In this document: positions 25,117-36,999 of the stretch, piece after piece | Layout of the letters: every line of letters begins with the position of its first letter | Numbering within the stretch: the stretch's first letter is position 1 | Notes under the pieces: model-generated | What the model was told of the DNA's origin: nothing | The model's database searches: none | The model's input: only the letters and a program-made list of their open reading frames with translations | Source of the DNA: Piscinibacter caeni | GTDB taxonomy: Bacteria; Pseudomonadota; Gammaproteobacteria; Burkholderiales; Burkholderiaceae_C | DNA length: 64,000 bases | Assembly (NCBI GenBank): GCA_003265685.1 | Contig: QJOU01000001.1 | Location: 1-64,000, forward strand | Direction of reading: 5' to 3' | Program-made: the position numbers and the translations under genes

Positions 25117-26679
25117 TCAGCCCTGGCGCGGATGGTCCGGCGGCACGGCCTGCACAAAGGGGAAGCGCCGTTTGGCCTTGGTGGCGGTGGTGTTGGGATC
25201 GACCGCGCCGCGGACGAACTGCCGCGAAGCGTCGTTCGGGGGCTGGTAGTCCCATGCGGTCCACTGGCCCTGCAGCAGCGCCTCCTGGGCGAACAGGCGG
25301 CGCCGTTGCGACTCGAGCACGTCGCGCTCGATGCCGGCGTAGTCCCAGCGTGCGTGCACCTCCGCATGCATAGCCTGCTCCACGGCCGAGTGCGCCGCCA
25401 CCCCCGCGAGGTTGACGAGTTCGTCGGGGTCGTTCTTCAGGTCGAACAGCATCGGCGGGTCGCTGCGGCAGTAGACGTACTTGAAGCCGTCGCGCAGCAG
25501 GATGCACGCCGGTGCGCAGACACCTTCGCCGAGGAACTCGATCCTCGTGCTGTCTTCCCGGGCCGAGTTGTCCCCGCCGAGCATGCCGGCGAGACTCGCG
25601 CCGTCCAGCGGATCGATCGGGTCCACGCCCCGGCCGTCGCTGGCCAGGTCGTTGAAGGTCGGCAGCAGGTCGAGCAGCGAGACGGCCTTCTCTTCCCGAC
25701 GGCCGCGCTGCACGCCCGGGCCACTGGCGATCATCGGCACGCGCACCGACCATTCGAACGGCTGGAACTTGAACCACGAGCCCCGCTCGCCCAGCATCTC
25801 GCCGTGGTCGGCGATGACGAACACGACCGTCTGCTGCGTCTGGCCGATGCGCTCCAGCACGCCGAGCAGGCGGCCCGCCAGCGAATCGAAGTACGAGGTC
25901 ATCGCGTAGTAGGCGTGGCGCGCCGTGCGGATGTGCTCCTCGGAGATGTCGTGCTCGTCGGCGCGAATGGTCAGCGCATAGCGCTGCGACCACGGGTCGC
26001 GCCGATCGAAGGAGATGAACGGCACGCGTGGCAGGTCGATCCGTGCGTGGTCGTACAGATCCCAGAACTCCTTCGTGGTGATGAACGGGTTGTGCGGGTG
26101 GGTGAACGACGCCCAGAGCAGGAATGGCCGCCGGTCGGAGTCGCGCGCCCAGTCGAACAGCCACTGCTGCGCGTGGTAGGCCACGTGCTCGTCGTAGTCG
26201 ATCTGCAGGTTGCGCTCGCACAGGCCCGCCTCGACGATCGAGCGCAGGCTCATCCGGGACGGCGAGTACGGCTCGTCGGTCTTCGTCCAGTCCGCGGTCC
26301 AGCCGTAGTCGGAGGGATAGATGTCGGTCGTCACCCGCTCCTCGAAGCCGTGCAGCTGGTCGGCGCCGATGAAGTGCATCTTGCCCGACAGGCAGGTGCG
26401 GTAGCCCTGGCGCCGCAGGTAATGGGCGATGGTCGGGGTGGCCGACGGAAACTCACCGGCGTTGTCGTAGGCGCCGACCGCCGACGACATGCGCCCGGTC
26501 AGCATGGAGGCGCGCGACGGTGCGCACACCGGGTTGTTGCAGTAGGCGTTGGCGAAGGTGACGCCTCGCTCGGCCAGGCGGCTCAGGTTCGGCGTGATGA
26601 CCATGGGCTTGCCGTACATCGGCAGCACCTTGGAGGTGAGCTGGTCGGCCTGGATGACCAGGATGTTGGGGCGCGACAT
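25117..26679 (-). CDS. Choline-sulfatase-like sulfatase (BetC family)
   Basis: 520 residues, no signal peptide. The N-terminus MSRPNILVIQADQLTS begins the sulfatase fold with metal-binding Asp11/Gln12. The formylglycine signature is NPVCAPSRAS, with Cys52 to be converted and Arg56. ADHGEMLGERG is the second metal-site motif. The C-terminal part (~450-515) has the choline-sulfatase pattern SQRRRLFAQEALLQGQ and WDYQPPNDASRQFVR. Known members cleave choline-O-sulfate in the cytosol. Conversion of the Cys needs a formylglycine-generating enzyme, not encoded here. Neighbours (omega-aminotransferase, dehydrogenases) are not the usual betAB partners, so the true substrate may be a related sulfate ester. 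Confidence 0.88.
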   Translation of the reverse strand: MSRPNILVIQADQLTSKVLPMYGKPMVITPNLSRLAERGVTFANAYCNNPVCAPSRASMLTGRMSSAVGAYDNAGEFPSATPTIAHYLRRQGYRTCLSGKMHFIGADQLHGFEERVTTDIYPSDYGWTADWTKTDEPYSPSRMSLRSIVEAGLCERNLQIDYDEHVAYHAQQWLFDWARDSDRRPFLLWASFTHPHNPFITTKEFWDLYDHARIDLPRVPFISFDRRDPWSQRYALTIRADEHDISEEHIRTARHAYYAMTSYFDSLAGRLLGVLERIGQTQQTVVFVIADHGEMLGERGSWFKFQPFEWSVRVPMIASGPGVQRGRREEKAVSLLDLLPTFNDLASDGRGVDPIDPLDGASLAGMLGGDNSAREDSTRIEFLGEGVCAPACILLRDGFKYVYCRSDPPMLFDLKNDPDELVNLAGVAAHSAVEQAMHAEVHARWDYAGIERDVLESQRRRLFAQEALLQGQWTAWDYQPPNDASRQFVRGAVDPNTTATKAKRRFPFVQAVPPDHPRQG

Positions 26680-26700
26680 GCAATGGCTCCTGCGTCCGGA

Positions 26701-27678
26701 TCACTCGACCTTGATGCCGGCGCTGCGGGTGATCTGTACCCAGCGCTGGTGTTCCGTCCGAACGAAGTTCGAGAAGTCCGCCACGGAGCTGCCCACCGGC
26801 TCGTCGCCCATCGTCGCCAGCGAGCGCTGAACCGCTTCGCTCTTCAGCGCCGCCGTGGCCGCGCCGTTGAGCTGCTCGATGATGTCCGCCGGCGTGCCGG
26901 CGGGCGCGAACAGGCCGAACCAGGTGACGACGTCGACACCGGGCGTGCCGGCGTCCGCCATCGTGGGCAGCTCGGGCAGCGCGGCCAGCCGCCGTTCGCC
27001 GGTCACCGCCAGGGCCTTGATCTTGCCGCCGTTGATCAGCGGCATGACCAGCTGGGTGTTGCCGATGATGTAGGAGACCTCCCCGGCCATCAGGGCCGTC
27101 ATCGCCTGGCCGCCGCCGCGGTACGGAACGTGCTGCACGTTGATGCCCGCGGCCGACTTGAAGAGTTCGCCCGCTACGTGGAGTGCTGTGCCGTTGCCGG
27201 TGGACGCGTAGTTGATCGTGCCGGGGCTGGCCTTGGCGGCCGCCACCAGCTCGCGCACGCTGCCTGCCTTGAACTGAGGCGCGACGGCGAGCACGAGCGG
27301 CCCGCGGGTCAGCTGGGTGATCGGCGCGAAGTTGGCGAGCGGGTCGTAGCTGAGCTTGGGGTAGATGCCGGCGGCGATGGCGTGCGTGGCCACCGATCCA
27401 AGCAGGATCGTGTAGCCGTCCGGCGCGGCCCGGGCCACGTTGCCAGTGCCCACGGTTCCGCCCGCCCCGGGCACGTTCTCCACGATCACGGCCTGACCGA
27501 GGACCTTGCGCATGCCCTCGGCCATCGGCCGGGCCACGGCATCGAGCGCCCCGCCGGCAGGGAAGGGCACGACCAGGGTGATCGGCTTGCCCGGGAAGGC
27601 CTGAGCCTGCACGGCCGCCGCCGTGATCGCCAAGGTGCAGAACACGGCGATTCGCGCCGGCAAGGTTCGGAAGCTCAT
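26701..27678 (-). CDS. Bug/TctC-family solute-binding protein
   Basis: 325 residues with a signal peptide (~1-25, VQAQA cleavage). The mature start AFPGKPITLVVPFPAGGALDAVARPMAEGM is the hallmark of Bug proteins, which bind carboxylates or amides in the periplasm. Typical family patterns PGAGGTVGTGNVARA and GTINYASTGNGT are present. No TctA or TctB membrane genes accompany it; such orphan binding proteins are abundant in Burkholderiales. Being embedded in the catabolic operon, it probably senses or helps import the same substrate family. Confidence 0.9.
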   Translation of the reverse strand: MSFRTLPARIAVFCTLAITAAAVQAQAFPGKPITLVVPFPAGGALDAVARPMAEGMRKVLGQAVIVENVPGAGGTVGTGNVARAAPDGYTILLGSVATHAIAAGIYPKLSYDPLANFAPITQLTRGPLVLAVAPQFKAGSVRELVAAAKASPGTINYASTGNGTALHVAGELFKSAAGINVQHVPYRGGGQAMTALMAGEVSYIIGNTQLVMPLINGGKIKALAVTGERRLAALPELPTMADAGTPGVDVVTWFGLFAPAGTPADIIEQLNGAATAALKSEAVQRSLATMGDEPVGSSVADFSNFVRTEHQRWVQITRSAGIKVE

Positions 27679-27729
27679 GGTCTCGTCTCCTACGGGGTGG
27701 ATGAGTGCGGCGACGGGGTCGATTCCTGT

Positions 27730-29845
<2,116 letters not shown>

Positions 29846-29896
29846 GGAGGCGCGACGAAATGGCGGCCTCGGCCGCCACTCACGCCTGCACAACCC

Positions 29897-30940
29897 TCAC
29901 TGGGCCTTGTTGGCGAACTCGCGCAGCTTGGGGTCGGCCTGGACGCGCTTCATGTAGGCATCGGTCACGTACTCGGAGGCCTGCGGAACGCTCTGGATGG
30001 CGCCGGTGCCGCGCATGAACACGGCGATTTCGCTGAACCAGGTGTCGACGTCGGAGTTGCCGCGGGCGCGGTCCATGCGGGCGAGCTGTCCGGCGAGGTC
30101 GAAGGTCGGGCGGGTGTCGAACTCCTTGCGCATCGAGGCCTCGCTGATCGCCACCCCGCCCTGCTCGTAGAACTTCCTCATCATGGCGATCGCCTCGGGC
30201 TTGTTCGCATTGAGCCACTTCCAGGCGCGCAGGTAGACGGCGAGAAACTTGGCGACGTTCTCGGGGTTCTGCTCGGCGTACTCACCACGGGCAATCAGCG
30301 CGCCGGGCACGATCGCGCCGCCTTCCTTGCCGGAGCACAAGACCTTGGCGCCCGCCTTCTCCTCGAGCGTGTAGATGTTCGGGGCCCACAGGCCGCCGAG
30401 GTCGGCGTTGTTGGAGGACATCGCCGAGATGATCTCGGCCTGGCCCATGTTCTTGATCGTCACGTCGCCCTTGGCGATGCCCCATTTCTTCAGGCACGAC
30501 TGCACCGCGTAGTCGCCGGTGGAGTTGGCCGTCAGCACGATGGTCTGACCCTTGATCGAGGCCGGATCCTTGGCGAACTTGTCGGCCATGTCCTTGCGGA
30601 CCAGCAGCGCGTTGCCGGCCGACTCGTCGTTGGTGACGCCGATCGTCTTGATGCCGAAGCGCACGTGGCCGAGCACCGCGGGCACCGAGCCGGTGCCGCC
30701 GACGTCCCAGCTCTTGCTGGCCGAGGCGGCGATCTGCGGCACGCCGGCCGGGAAGGTGCTGAACACCGGCTTCAGCCCGACCTCGGCCCACCAGCCTTTC
30801 TCGGTGGCGGCATAGAACGGCAGCGCCCAGTACAGCGCGGGCTGGTAACTGACCTTGATTTCGGTGAGCGCCTGCGCATGGGCGGCGCCGGCCGCGGCGA
30901 GTCCGGCGGCGGCGAGGACGAGGCGAAGGGTGGTTGGCAT
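29897..30940 (-). CDS. ABC transporter substrate-binding protein (sulfonate/nitrate/taurine type)
   Basis: 347 residues from ATG 30940 (a start 14 codons upstream is less likely). Signal peptide ~1-22 (AAHAQA cleavage). The mature N-terminus [27 protein letters not shown] is typical of SsuA/TauA/NitT-type proteins, with [13 protein letters not shown] and [11 protein letters not shown] binding-pocket elements. It is the last gene of the ABC operon (permease-permease-ATPase-binding protein) and should deliver an anionic sulfur or nitrogen compound to it. Confidence 0.88.
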   Translation of the reverse strand: MPTTLRLVLAAAGLAAAGAAHAQALTEIKVSYQPALYWALPFYAATEKGWWAEVGLKPVFSTFPAGVPQIAASASKSWDVGGTGSVPAVLGHVRFGIKTIGVTNDESAGNALLVRKDMADKFAKDPASIKGQTIVLTANSTGDYAVQSCLKKWGIAKGDVTIKNMGQAEIISAMSSNNADLGGLWAPNIYTLEEKAGAKVLCSGKEGGAIVPGALIARGEYAEQNPENVAKFLAVYLRAWKWLNANKPEAIAMMRKFYEQGGVAISEASMRKEFDTRPTFDLAGQLARMDRARGNSDVDTWFSEIAVFMRGTGAIQSVPQASEYVTDAYMKRVQADPKLREFANKAQ

Positions 30941-30978
30941 GGCGTGTCTCCGAGTTGTCGTGGCGGGTGGTCGGTGGA

Positions 30979-31776
30979 TCAATGCGTGTCGTCACCCTGC
31001 TGGTCGCGCAGCAGCTTCCAGACATGGGTGCGCAGGTGGATGAAGGACGGCAGGTCCATCACGTCCTCGATGCGTCGGTGCTGGTCCCAGTCCTCGCGCT
31101 CGCGGATGGACTTGACGTCGATGATTTCGCGGGTCGTGCCGGGGCGCCGCGACATCACGACGATCCGGTCGGCCAGGTACACGGCCTCCTCGACCGCGTG
31201 GGTGATGAACAGCACGGTGCGCGGGTTCTTGCGCGCCAGCCGCACCAGTTCCTCCTGCATGACCACACGCGTCTGCGCATCGAGCGCGCCGAACGGTTCG
31301 TCCATCAGAAGCACCTGCGGGTCGAGCACGTAGGCGCGCGCGATGGCCACGCGCTGCTGCATGCCACCGGAGAGCTGGTGCGGGTAGGCGTGCTCGTAGC
31401 CGCCCAGGCCCATCAGCTCGATGTACTGCTCGATGCGGCGCTGGCGTTCGGCTGCTGGCACGGCGATCGACTTCAGGCCGAATTCGATGTTGTCCCACAC
31501 CGTCTTCCAGGGGAACAGCGCGAACTGCTGGAACACCACGGCGCGGTCCGGACCGGGCCGACGCACGACCTCGCTGCCGACGCTGACCTGCCCGCCGGTG
31601 GGATGTTCGAGGCCGGCCGCCATGCGCATGCAGGTGGTCTTGCCGCAGCCGGACGGGCCGACGATCGCGACGAACTCGCGGTCCTGCACCTGCAGGTTGA
31701 TGTCCTGAAGCGCCACGAACTCGCGGCCGTTCTGGTGGAATACACGCTGCACGCCCTCGAACACGATGCCTGCCAT
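30979..31776 (-). CDS. ABC transporter ATPase (SsuB/TauB/NitT type)
   Basis: 265 residues. Walker A GPSGCGKTT, Q-loop VVFQQFALFPWKTV, signature LSGGMQQRVAIARA, Walker B VLLMDEPFGALDA and switch His in FITHAVEEAV are all present. The sequence type matches importers of nitrate, sulfonate or taurine. It lies 14 bases after one permease gene and 38 before the binding protein gene, all on the minus strand. Confidence 0.93.
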   Translation of the reverse strand: MAGIVFEGVQRVFHQNGREFVALQDINLQVQDREFVAIVGPSGCGKTTCMRMAAGLEHPTGGQVSVGSEVVRRPGPDRAVVFQQFALFPWKTVWDNIEFGLKSIAVPAAERQRRIEQYIELMGLGGYEHAYPHQLSGGMQQRVAIARAYVLDPQVLLMDEPFGALDAQTRVVMQEELVRLARKNPRTVLFITHAVEEAVYLADRIVVMSRRPGTTREIIDVKSIREREDWDQHRRIEDVMDLPSFIHLRTHVWKLLRDQQGDDTH

Positions 31777-31790
31777 CGACCCGCTCTCCT

Positions 31791-32573
31791 TCAGGTTCCG
31801 CGACGCTTCTCGATCACCACCTGGACGCGGCGCAGCGCCACGTCGATCAGCAACCCGACTGCGCCGATCGCCAGCATGCCGCTCATCACGGTCGCGGTGG
31901 ACACCGCCGCCTGGCCCTTGACCATCAGGTAGCCCACCCCGCTGGAGGCCACGATCAGTTCGGCGCCGACGAGCGACTGCCAGCCCAGACCGGCCGAGAT
32001 GCGCAGGCCGGCGACGATCGAGGGCACGGCCGCCGGCAGCATCACCTCGGTCATGCCACGCAAGGCGCTGGCGCCCAGCATCTGCGAGGCCTCGATGTAC
32101 TTGCGGTCGACCTGCTTCGCGCCGCGATAGGTGTTGATGAGCACCGGCGGAAAGGCGCCCATGAAGATGATCAGCACCGGCCCGCCGATGCCGGTGCCGA
32201 ACCACAGCGCCGCGAACGGCACCCAGGCGATCGGCGCGACGAAGCGCACCGCCTCGAAGACCGGCGTGACGATGCGGTCGACCCAGCGAAACCACGCCAT
32301 CAGCAGTCCGAGAGGAATGCCCACCAGAACCGCCAGAACGAAGCCCATGGCAAAACGCTGCAGGCTCGACAGCAGGTGCTCGAGCAGCACATGGCCGGCG
32401 AAGGGCTCGACGAGCAGCCGGGCGAAGCGCACCACGACGTCCCAGGGTGCGGGCAGGAACTCGCGCGAGGTCAGGCCGACCAGCGCGGCCACCGACCACA
32501 CGCCGAGGAAACTCAGCGCGCCGGCTGCGGTCAGGGACCAGAAACGGGCGGCGGGCAGCGGCGGCTCGATCAC
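31791..32573 (-). CDS. ABC transporter permease 2 (SsuC/TauC type)
   Basis: 260 residues from a GTG at 32573 that overlaps the other permease stop (GTGA) and has a GGAG site 6 bases upstream; a GTG at 32588 is an alternative without such a site. Six hydrophobic segments. The cytoplasmic EAA loop, with EASQMLGASALRGMTEVMLPAAVP, is clear. With the second permease it should form a heterodimer, unusual because SsuC-type systems normally use one permease gene. Confidence 0.88.
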   Translation of the reverse strand: MIEPPLPAARFWSLTAAGALSFLGVWSVAALVGLTSREFLPAPWDVVVRFARLLVEPFAGHVLLEHLLSSLQRFAMGFVLAVLVGIPLGLLMAWFRWVDRIVTPVFEAVRFVAPIAWVPFAALWFGTGIGGPVLIIFMGAFPPVLINTYRGAKQVDRKYIEASQMLGASALRGMTEVMLPAAVPSIVAGLRISAGLGWQSLVGAELIVASSGVGYLMVKGQAAVSTATVMSGMLAIGAVGLLIDVALRRVQVVIEKRRGT

Positions 32574-33409
32574 GAGTGGCTCCGCCACGGCATCACGCGC
32601 CGTTCGATCCAGCCCAGGCCCTGGGTCATGGCCCAGCCGGCCAGCGCGACGCTGGCCATGCCGACGAGGATCATCGCCGGGTAGATGTCCTGCGCGCCCT
32701 GATTGAGGATCTGGCCGAGCCCGGCGACGGCGCCGACCAGTTCGGCCGCCACCAGCGTCGTCCATGAGGCCTGAAGCGACAGGCGCAGCCCGGTGAAGAC
32801 GCTCGGCAGCGCGCCCGGGATCAACACCTCGCGCCAGTAGCGCCACCCGTTGACCGCCAGCATCGCGCTGGCCTCGAAGATGGGCCGGTCGATCTGGCGC
32901 ACGCCGGTGAAGCTGTTGATCACCGAGGGCACGAAGGCGGCGACGAAGATCACCATGATCTTGGCCGCGTCGCCGAGGCCGAGCCAGACGATGGCCAGAG
33001 GAATCCACGCCAGCGGCGGTATCGGCCGCAGCAGCAGGAAGATCGGGTTGACGAAGGCTTCGACGGTGCGGCTCGCGCCCATGGCCAGGCCGAGCACCAC
33101 GCCGAACGACGACGCGACCACGAAGCCCGCCGTCACCAGCACCACGCTGCGCAGCACGTGCTCGTGCCAGCGCGCGTTGCTGTAGCCCTCGATGACGATC
33201 TGCCTGGCGGCACCCCACACCTCGGGCGGCGTGGGAAAGCGCGCCGGCGAGATGAAGCCGGTGACGCTGGTCAGCAGGTACCACAGCGCCAGCACCGCGC
33301 CAGTGGCGAGCGCCGCGGTACCGATCGTCCGCCAGGCTCCGTGGCCGCCTGCGCCACGCGCTGCGGCGGGCCGGGCGGTGCGCGGCGTGGAGGTGGTGAG
33401 GGCGCTCAC
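32570..33409 (-). CDS. ABC transporter permease 1 (SsuC/TauC type)
   Basis: 279 residues from a GTG at 33409. A short polar N-terminus rich in Thr/Pro/Arg precedes a first helix (~35-55) and about five more. The EAA loop EASAMLAVNGWRYWREVLIPGALP is present. It is the first gene of the operon; a LacI-type operator sits 32 bases upstream of the start. No good ribosome site is visible, and a CTG or other start nearby cannot be excluded. Confidence 0.82.
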   Translation of the reverse strand: MSALTTSTPRTARPAAARGAGGHGAWRTIGTAALATGAVLALWYLLTSVTGFISPARFPTPPEVWGAARQIVIEGYSNARWHEHVLRSVVLVTAGFVVASSFGVVLGLAMGASRTVEAFVNPIFLLLRPIPPLAWIPLAIVWLGLGDAAKIMVIFVAAFVPSVINSFTGVRQIDRPIFEASAMLAVNGWRYWREVLIPGALPSVFTGLRLSLQASWTTLVAAELVGAVAGLGQILNQGAQDIYPAMILVGMASVALAGWAMTQGLGWIERRVMPWRSHS

Positions 33410-33440
33410 GGACAGCGGTGCGGGAGATCGCGAAGATTGA

Positions 33441-33454
33441 TGTAAACGTTTACA
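33441..33454. promoter_or_regulatory. Perfect LacI-family operator between the ABC operon and the repressor gene
   Basis: TGTAAACGTTTACA is a perfect 14-bp palindrome and exact match to the LacI/GalR consensus. It lies in the divergent region between the first permease gene (start 33409, minus strand) and the LacI-type regulator gene (start 33575, plus strand), so one site could control both uptake genes and the repressor itself. Confidence 0.85.
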
Positions 33455-33574
33455 GTATTGGACACCCGCACGGCATGCGTCAAGCGACATCAGTCGCGCA
33501 GGCGCCCGGACTTTCCCTATGGAGAGCCGACGACGCGCACCGACGCTGGGCCTGCAAACGAGTACATTCTCTGC

Positions 33575-34624
33575 ATGCCGTCCAACGACGACGACCTGCC
33601 CACGATCGAAGACGTCGCGCTTGCTGCCGGTGTGTCGACCGCGACGGTCTCGCGCGTGCTCAATCGGCCCGGCGAGGTGCGCGACGCACTGCGTCAGAAG
33701 GTGCTGACGGCAGTGGCCGAGCTCGGGTACGTGCCCAACGCCGGCGCGCGCGCAATGAAGCTTCGGCGCAGCGGCACCGTCGGCGCGGTCTTTCCAACGG
33801 TGGACAACGCGATTTTTGCCAAGGCGATCGATGCGCTGCAGCGCCGACTCGCCGAGTCCGGCGTGCAGTTGCTGCTGGCCACCAGTGGCTACGACCCCGC
33901 CTCCGAGACGCGCCAGGCGCTGAACCTGCTGACCTGTGGCGTCGATGCGCTGGTGCTGTGCGGTCTCGGCCAGGGCGGGGAACTGCTGCAGCAGCTGCGC
34001 CAGCGCGGCGTGCCGGTGGTGCACGTGATGAGCTGGCCGGCGCCGCCCGACCGCATCGCCGTCGGCTTCGACAATGCCCGCGCCATGACGCAGGTGGTGC
34101 GCTACCTGCTCGACCTCGGCCACAGGCACATCGCCATGCTGGCCGGCCTGACGCGTGACAACGACCGCGCCGCCGCCCGCGTGGCCGGGGTGCGCGAGGC
34201 GCTGCGCGCGGCCGGCCTGTCGCTGCCGGCCTCACGGCTGGCGGAGCGTCCTTACGAGCTCGGCGCGGCCCGCGACGGCCTGCGCGTGCTGCTGGAGGCC
34301 GACCCGACGCCGACCGCGGTGGTCTGCGGCAACGACGTGCTGGCCATCGGCGCGCTGCTCGAGGCAGCGCGGCTGGGCGTGGCCGTGCCCGAGCAGCTCT
34401 CGATCGTCGGCTTCGACGACCTCGAGCTTGCCGGCCACCTGCAGCCCGGCCTGACGACGGTGCGCGTGCCGGCCGAAGAGATGTGGCGGCTGGCCGCCGA
34501 CCGCGTGCTCGATACGCTGCGCGGCGTCGAAGTGCCGCGCGCCACCGAGATCGAGGTGGCGCTCGTCGTGCGCGGCTCGACGGCACCGCCGCCAGGAGTG
34601 CGCCGCGCGCAAGCGCGACGCTGA
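33575..34624 (+). CDS. LacI/GalR-family transcriptional repressor
   Basis: 349 residues. The N-terminal helix-turn-helix is PTIEDVALAAGVSTATVSRVLN (~9-30), followed by the hinge-type GYVPNAGARAM segment. The periplasmic-binding-protein-like effector domain (~65-340) has DNARAMTQVVRYLLDLGHRHIAML and LSIVGFDDLELAGHLQPGLTTVR. It probably represses the two adjacent minus-strand operons by binding the sites at 33441-33454 and 29832-29845 and releases on binding a substrate or intermediate. Start ATG 33575 puts the HTH at the usual distance; an upstream TTG-initiated extension across the operator is implausible. Confidence 0.92.
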   Translation: MPSNDDDLPTIEDVALAAGVSTATVSRVLNRPGEVRDALRQKVLTAVAELGYVPNAGARAMKLRRSGTVGAVFPTVDNAIFAKAIDALQRRLAESGVQLLLATSGYDPASETRQALNLLTCGVDALVLCGLGQGGELLQQLRQRGVPVVHVMSWPAPPDRIAVGFDNARAMTQVVRYLLDLGHRHIAMLAGLTRDNDRAAARVAGVREALRAAGLSLPASRLAERPYELGAARDGLRVLLEADPTPTAVVCGNDVLAIGALLEAARLGVAVPEQLSIVGFDDLELAGHLQPGLTTVRVPAEEMWRLAADRVLDTLRGVEVPRATEIEVALVVRGSTAPPPGVRRAQARR

Positions 34625-35102
34625 ACCGTCAGGCCGCGTCGGCCGGCGTCAGGCCTTCGGACGGGCTGCGCGCCAGCGCGAAAGAGTCCGGCGCGTCTTC
34701 AGCCGTGACAAGCACTTGGCGACAAGGCACTCACCGATTTGTGCACCCTGCGAACGCCGCAAAGTGCAAGCACACGCCTCAGTGCACGCTCGCGCAAGAC
34801 CTTGCTTTGCCAGCAGTCGTCCGTAGAGACGTCCTCGCTACGCTTGTATGTTTGGAGCGCTGGGGTGGACGGACGTCGCAGGTCACCTCCGCATTGACGG
34901 ACACACGCTCAATCCAGCGCCACCGGCAGCCTTGGAGCGGGGCAGTCCGCGATTCGAACTTCTGGTTCGGGTCGTTGGCGGGTCCAGCCCGTCGCACCCT
35001 GATCGACCGCTGTCAGCCTCGACCGGCCTGTCGACGCCCCCCCGCGGCGGACCGTCGACGGCCGGCAAGCATCGATCCCGGCCCGGACCACGACGCCTGA
35101 CC
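34625..35102. other. Intergenic stretch with atypical composition, no gene
   Basis: 478 bases between the LacI gene and the end of an ABC exporter gene. The part ~34690-34920 is visibly less GC-rich than flanking DNA. A GATTCGAAC string near 34950 resembles a tRNA T-arm, but no acceptor or D-arm pairs with it. Open frames here are short and unlike known proteins. It may be a degenerate intergenic repeat. Confidence 0.5.
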
Positions 35103-36890
35103 TCAGCCCGCCAGCGGCGCCAGCTGCCAGCGTGTATCGCCCTCCAGGTGCAGCCGGTGGGTGTGGAAGGCGTGCAAGGTGCTGCGGTGCCCGACGCTGA
35201 CGACGATGGCCTCGGGCAGGCTGCGCCGCAGCAGCGAGTACATCGCGTGCTCCAGGCCCTCGTCCATCGCCGAGCTGGCCTCGTCGAGGAACACGATGCG
35301 CGGCCGCTTCAGCAGGATGCGCGCGAAGGCCAGGCGCTGCTGCTCGCCGCCGGAGAGCACCTGCGACCAGTCGGCATCCTCGTCGAGCCGGCCCTCGAGG
35401 TGGCCGAGCTGCGCCTCGCGCAGCGCCGCGCGCAGCGTGGCGTCGTCCGCCTCGGTGGCCGGGTAGGCGAGCGCGGCGCGCAGGGTGCCCAGCGGCAGGT
35501 AGGGGCGCTGCGGCAGGAAGATCGCGTCCGGCCCGAGCGGCGCGCGCACCGTGCCGCGGGCATGCGGCCAGAGCCCGGCCAGGGCGCGCAGCAGCGTGGT
35601 CTTGCCGCTGCCCGAGGCGCCTTGCACCAGCAGCGCCTGGCCCGGCGTCAGCTGCAGGGCCAGCCCGCTCAGCAGCGCCGCGCCGTCGGGCCGGCGCACG
35701 TCCAGCGCGGCGATCTCCAGCGCCGCGGGGCTGGTCTGCACCTCGATGCCGGGCAGCGCACGCGCCTGCGCGTTGGCGTCGGTGAAGCCGGTCAGGCGGT
35801 TCAGCACCGCGCGGTACTGGGCGAAGTTGTCGTAGGAGAGGCGGAAGAACGACAGCGCGTCCTGCACCTGGCCGAAGGCCTGCGAGGTCTGCATCACGTC
35901 GCCGAGCTTGATCTGGCCGGACAGGAAGCGCTGCGCCTGCAGCAGGAAGGGGAACACCACCGCGGTCTGGCTGACGACGAAGTTGAAGCCGTCGAACTTC
36001 AGCGAGCGGAACACCAGCGCCCAGATGTTGGCGATGAAGGCGTCGAAGCGTTGCGCCAGCGTGCGTTTCTCGACCGCCTCGCCGCGGTAGAAGGCGATGT
36101 TCTCGGCGTACTCGCGCAGGCGGATCAGCGCGTAGCGGAAGTCCGCCGCTAGCTTCTCGTTCATGAAGTTGAGCCGGATCAGCGGCCGGCCGAGCCGGAA
36201 CGCGATCACGCTGGCGACGAGCACGTACAGGTAGACGAGGAACACCATCGCCCGCGGGATCTCGGTGCCGCCGACCGTCAGCGGCCCGGACAGGCCCCAC
36301 AGGATGATCGTGAAGGTGATCAGCGAGGTCACCGCGTCGGTCGTGCCGATGGCCAGGCCGCGGGTGGTGCTGACGAAGCTGCCGATGTCGACCTGGATGC
36401 GCTGGTCCGGGTTGTCGGTCGGCTCGGCGAGGAAACGCTCGCGGTAGTAGGCGCTGCCGGCCAGCCAGTCGTCGGTCAGCCGCTCGTTCATCCAGGTGCG
36501 CCAGCGGATGTCGAAGGCCTGGGTGACGTAGTAGTTCACCAGCAGCCGCACGACGTGCACGACCGCCAGCAGCGCGAACAGGCGCATGAAGAACCAGAAC
36601 TTCTCGGCGTCCACCGCCTGCAGCGCGTCGTAGAAGCCGTTGTACCAGTACGAGAACAGCACGTTCATGCGCACCCCGGCCACGGCCAGCAGCAGGATCA
36701 GCGCGACGCCGGCCAGCGGCCACCAGTCGCGCCGCGGCGCGAAGTACGGGCCGGCCAGGCGCCAGAACTGCCGGCCCCAGCCGGTGCTGCGCGCCAGCAG
36801 GGTGGCCACCGCGAGGAAGCCGATCACCACGAGAACATAGGTCCGGCCGATCCAGGTCAGGCTCTCGATCCACTGTGCTTGCCACTGCAT
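35103..36890 (-). CDS. SbmA/YddA-like ABC transporter (fused membrane and ATPase domains)
   Basis: 595 residues. Membrane domain ~1-380 with six helices, containing NVLFSYWYNGFYDALQ and YYVTQAFDIRWRTWMNERLT, the hallmark of the ABC_membrane_2/SbmA-BacA group; an EAA-like RLREYAENIAFYRGE follows. The ATPase half (~400-590) has GASGSGKTTLLRALAGLW, the signature LSGGEQQRLAFARI and FLDEASSAMD. Such proteins move peptides, cobalamin or related compounds across the inner membrane, usually as homodimers. Start ATG 36890 is chosen at the onset of family-like sequence. It stands alone, divergent from the PDZ lipoprotein gene. Confidence 0.88.
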   Translation of the reverse strand: MQWQAQWIESLTWIGRTYVLVVIGFLAVATLLARSTGWGRQFWRLAGPYFAPRRDWWPLAGVALILLLAVAGVRMNVLFSYWYNGFYDALQAVDAEKFWFFMRLFALLAVVHVVRLLVNYYVTQAFDIRWRTWMNERLTDDWLAGSAYYRERFLAEPTDNPDQRIQVDIGSFVSTTRGLAIGTTDAVTSLITFTIILWGLSGPLTVGGTEIPRAMVFLVYLYVLVASVIAFRLGRPLIRLNFMNEKLAADFRYALIRLREYAENIAFYRGEAVEKRTLAQRFDAFIANIWALVFRSLKFDGFNFVVSQTAVVFPFLLQAQRFLSGQIKLGDVMQTSQAFGQVQDALSFFRLSYDNFAQYRAVLNRLTGFTDANAQARALPGIEVQTSPAALEIAALDVRRPDGAALLSGLALQLTPGQALLVQGASGSGKTTLLRALAGLWPHARGTVRAPLGPDAIFLPQRPYLPLGTLRAALAYPATEADDATLRAALREAQLGHLEGRLDEDADWSQVLSGGEQQRLAFARILLKRPRIVFLDEASSAMDEGLEHAMYSLLRRSLPEAIVVSVGHRSTLHAFHTHRLHLEGDTRWQLAPLAG

Positions 36891-36999
36891 CGCAAATAGG
36901 GGCCGGGACGGCCGGGTGGGGACGGGGCCGATGATGCGCGAAGTCCGCCGGCTTGAGGCGACGCAAGGGCAACGCCACGCTGCAACGTAGAGTGGATTC

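Noticed and set aside
34940-34985. A tRNA-like T-arm string (GATTCGAAC)
   Set aside because: The flanking 5-base arms do not pair and no acceptor, anticodon or D-arm could be found on either strand.
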